DNA of 64,000 bases from Taxillus chinensis (taxonomy: Eukaryota > Streptophyta > Magnoliopsida > Santalales > Loranthaceae), in NCBI GenBank assembly GCA_023512835.1, contig CM042090.1:1806826-1870825 (forward strand), given 5' to 3'. Each line of letters opens with the position of its first letter. Position 1 is the stretch's first letter. Shown here piece after piece: positions 61,773-64,000 of the stretch. Position numbers and translations under genes: made by a program. A model generated the notes under the pieces. That model saw nothing but the letters and a program-made list of their open reading frames with translations, was not told the origin of the DNA and did not search any database.

Positions 61773-63368
61773 TGATATTCCCAAGATCCAAGCAAGATCG
61801 TCTGGGTATACAAGTTTGTATATAAAGAGGGGGGTGAATTTGTATACTTAAAACTATTTCCTTTTAGTTTTAATAGTAGTATCATAATCAGAGGTATTCT
61901 ACAAATAAGGTTCTTATTTGGGTGGTATTTCAGTGTCTTATGCAAGATCAGCTTAATAGTAGGTATGTATGGGAAGTAAAAGACAAAGACATACAAATTA
62001 CGTGATTCGATCAATGTGATTTACTCTACGGTGGTGAGGGTGTACCTATACGGAGTCCAATCCATTATAAGCGTTTAATACAGTAGGGTCTAGCCCTTAT
62101 TACAATAGGATCAACTCTTTTTTCTCTTAAATACAAATACAAAAATAGTATTACTCCAGTACTCACTCCCTATGAAGAACTGTTTATCCTAATCTGCTCC
62201 TGCGTATTCAATCATTTGCACTACTTGACCTTCAACCACTCCCTCGCCAAACTCACAATTTGTTCGTGAATGTATGAGGAATGAAGACAGATTAACTCAA
62301 TGTTATCTCGCTTACAATCTTCCTCTCTCTGTGTGTATGCTGTACGAACTACTCTGCATGTTCTTTGTATAGTACAAGATGCCTTTCTTGTGTTCTCTGA
62401 ATGTTCTAATGCATGCTTGAAGTAAGGCATATGCTTGACTTATATAGGTCAACTGAAGTATGAAACCTTTCTGCTAGGGTTAGGCATGTTCCATCTTCTG
62501 ATCTCCATCGTTGAAACTTGTTAAGCCAGCCTCAGATACGTCCACATGTTTTCTAGTGCTTAACGTGCAAAAGGAAACGTTGTCTGAGCGGTAACTTACT
62601 TAAACTACGGCCTTTAGTGCGTTTCGCTCCTTCGACTAGCCACAGCCTCGAAGATGTATGCCTCGTAGCTTCGTTGTTACCTCTCCAGGTACACATGTTA
62701 CTACCTCCGAGTCTTCACCTTTGAATCTTCAAGCCTTAGATCTTCGAATTGATCTTCCAATTCTTCTCCTCTTTGGCTTCGAATCTAGGTAAGAACAAGT
62801 AATCAATTGACTTTCACTCTGAGTCTTCGAGTCTTCATATCTTTGAGCTAGCGACAACCTCATTATACCTTGGCTAATTATTTGTTTACATCAATGGGTC
62901 TTTGTTCTCGGCAATAGGTCTCACAATCTTTGACCCTGTGAGCTTCGACCCTATAACATTGCCACTCTACACCTGATGGGTCTTCGAGCTTGCAAGTCTT
63001 CGAGTCTCTGAGACGGTGCTCTTCACCTGATTACACCTTGAGCCTTCGAATCTTTGACCCTATGGATCTACAAGTCTACGACCCTATGTTCCTTCGGTGA
63101 TGCTTTGAGCCTGCTGGTCTGATGATCTTCGACTATGTAAATCTTCGAGTCATATGATCTTCGACCTTGTGGATCTTCGAGTCTGGATCTCCGAGTCTTT
63201 GACCCTGAGCATCGACCTTGTAAGTACATGGTTAGACTTTCTCTATGAGCTCACTCTAAGAGATCACTCTATGAAGTTATTCAACCCAATATGGATCTTT
63301 GACCATGCATCCTCTTGTTTTCGCATTCTGTTGATAATAATGACAACCAAAGTATTATGGGAATAACA
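61773..63368 (-). repeat. Inverted copia LTR (about 1.6 kb), same family as 5849-7457
   Basis: Plus-strand reading starts TGATATTCCCAAGATCC and ends GGGAATAACA. Read in reverse it aligns with 5849-7457 throughout, including the GTTTCGCTCCTTCGACTAGC block (62619) and the TTCGAGTCTTCGA-like array (about 62700-63210). The complement of the polypurine tract (ATCTCCCCCTTTGGAATT) directly follows at 63369, so this is the 3' LTR of a minus-strand copia element whose body extends to the right. Confidence 0.88.
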
Positions 63369-63520
63369 ATCTCCCCCTTTGGAATTGTTGGCAACATGTG
63401 TGAACAAGCTTTGAGCCTTTGACTTCGGGGCTCCCAAACTCCCCCTAAACTCCTCCCACTGTACTCCCCCTAGACACAACATCTTCTTCTCCCCCTTTGC
63501 CAAGCAATTGCAAAGACGAG
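63369..63520 (-). other. Start of the copia interior next to the inverted LTR
   Basis: This carries the complement of the polypurine tract and the CTCCCCCTAGACACA and TTCTTCTCCCCCTTTGCCAA blocks, matching 5750-5848 in reverse complement. Similarity ends at about 63510, so the element is truncated there or diverges. Confidence 0.75.
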
Positions 63521-64000
63521 GGACGTCACATGGTCAACAATAGGTTGGACTACAGGGAGGCTCTCTGTTTGGTCGCCGTTGATGGGTTGAGGCGTGCCAC
63601 TGTTGGAGCCGTTTGCGTCAATTGGAGGATGGGGTAGCACTTCTAGAACCGTCCGTGTCGTAGTGGAAGGGAAGTACGAAAAGGATGAAGGGGGTTTCTT
63701 TCATGGCTATAGGTGGGAATTTTGAAATGGCGGTGAGATCAATAGGGGGTTGTGGCTTTCTATGCCTGACCGACAATATGGTTTTCAGCCGGGGGACTTT
63801 CTAGGGATTGAGGGAGGTGAAAATTTGAGAGATTGTGGTTGAAGTTTTTTTGACAAAGGGTTTGGCCATGGTGGCACGAGGAGGGTTTGGCCATGGTGGC
63901 TTGGCTTGAGAAGACAAGCTCAATGGTGGTAGCCGAGTTGTTTGGTCATGGTCTGAGCTATGGGTAGATAAGGCAGATGAGTTTGGTTTGGTTTGAATGT
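63521..64000. other. Unrecognised sequence at window end
   Basis: No feature can be supported. GGTTTGGCCATGGTGG is repeated at 63861 and 63886, with a related TTTGGTCATGG at about 63940. Confidence 0.4.

Overview
This window looks like nuclear DNA from a eudicot plant. It is AT-rich, has one intron-containing gene with plant splice sites and CT-repeat leaders, and is otherwise packed with plant-type LTR retrotransposons (Ty1/copia, Ty3/gypsy), miniature LTR elements (TRIMs) and terminal-inverted-repeat elements. The species cannot be named from the sequence. No rRNA, tRNA or CRISPR was seen.

The only convincing host gene is a plus-strand P4-type ATPase (aminophospholipid flippase) of the ALA1 type at 17561-24087. 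It has seven exons whose phases join without a break into a predicted 1237-residue protein. Its leader carries CT and CTG repeats and a six-codon upstream ORF whose stop overlaps the main ATG. Its upstream region carries a diverged duplication.

Layout. 1-11.2 kb holds a partial gypsy LTR (1-584), a decayed gypsy gag, a 5'-truncated copia element with an intact-length 3' LTR (5849-7457) and a second, nearly complete copy of the first LTR (8803-11169). 11.2-17 kb is gene-free with small tandem repeats and a 0.66-kb homopolymer block that is probably a sequencing or assembly artefact. 17-24.1 kb is the ALA1-like gene. 24.1-29.4 kb is AT-rich and includes a roughly 2.2-kb near-palindrome (about 26235-28440). 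29466-30688 is a complete TRIM with two 414-bp LTRs. 31292-37650 is a minus-strand decayed copia element. 37793-50688 is a hAT-like terminal-inverted-repeat element split by a minus-strand Athila-like gypsy element (37823-49655). 51037-51505 is a second TRIM with two 197-bp LTRs. 52-59 kb holds a pair of inverted repeat arms and poorly recognised DNA. 60.9-63.5 kb is a gypsy gag-protease remnant interrupted by an inverted copy of the 5849-7457 copia LTR.

The most interesting object is the Athila-like element. Downstream of integrase it has an extra reading frame of about 2.3 kb (41703 down to 39432). Its first part resembles the 'putative plant transposon protein' domain found in plant mobile elements, followed by a charged helical linker and a C-terminal Ulp1/C48-like cysteine protease domain. 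The His, Asp and Gln positions are visible in one frame. The Cys-Gly motif is displaced into another frame by a short deletion. Retroelement coding regions here are broken, so they are annotated as pseudogenes and no restored protein is given.
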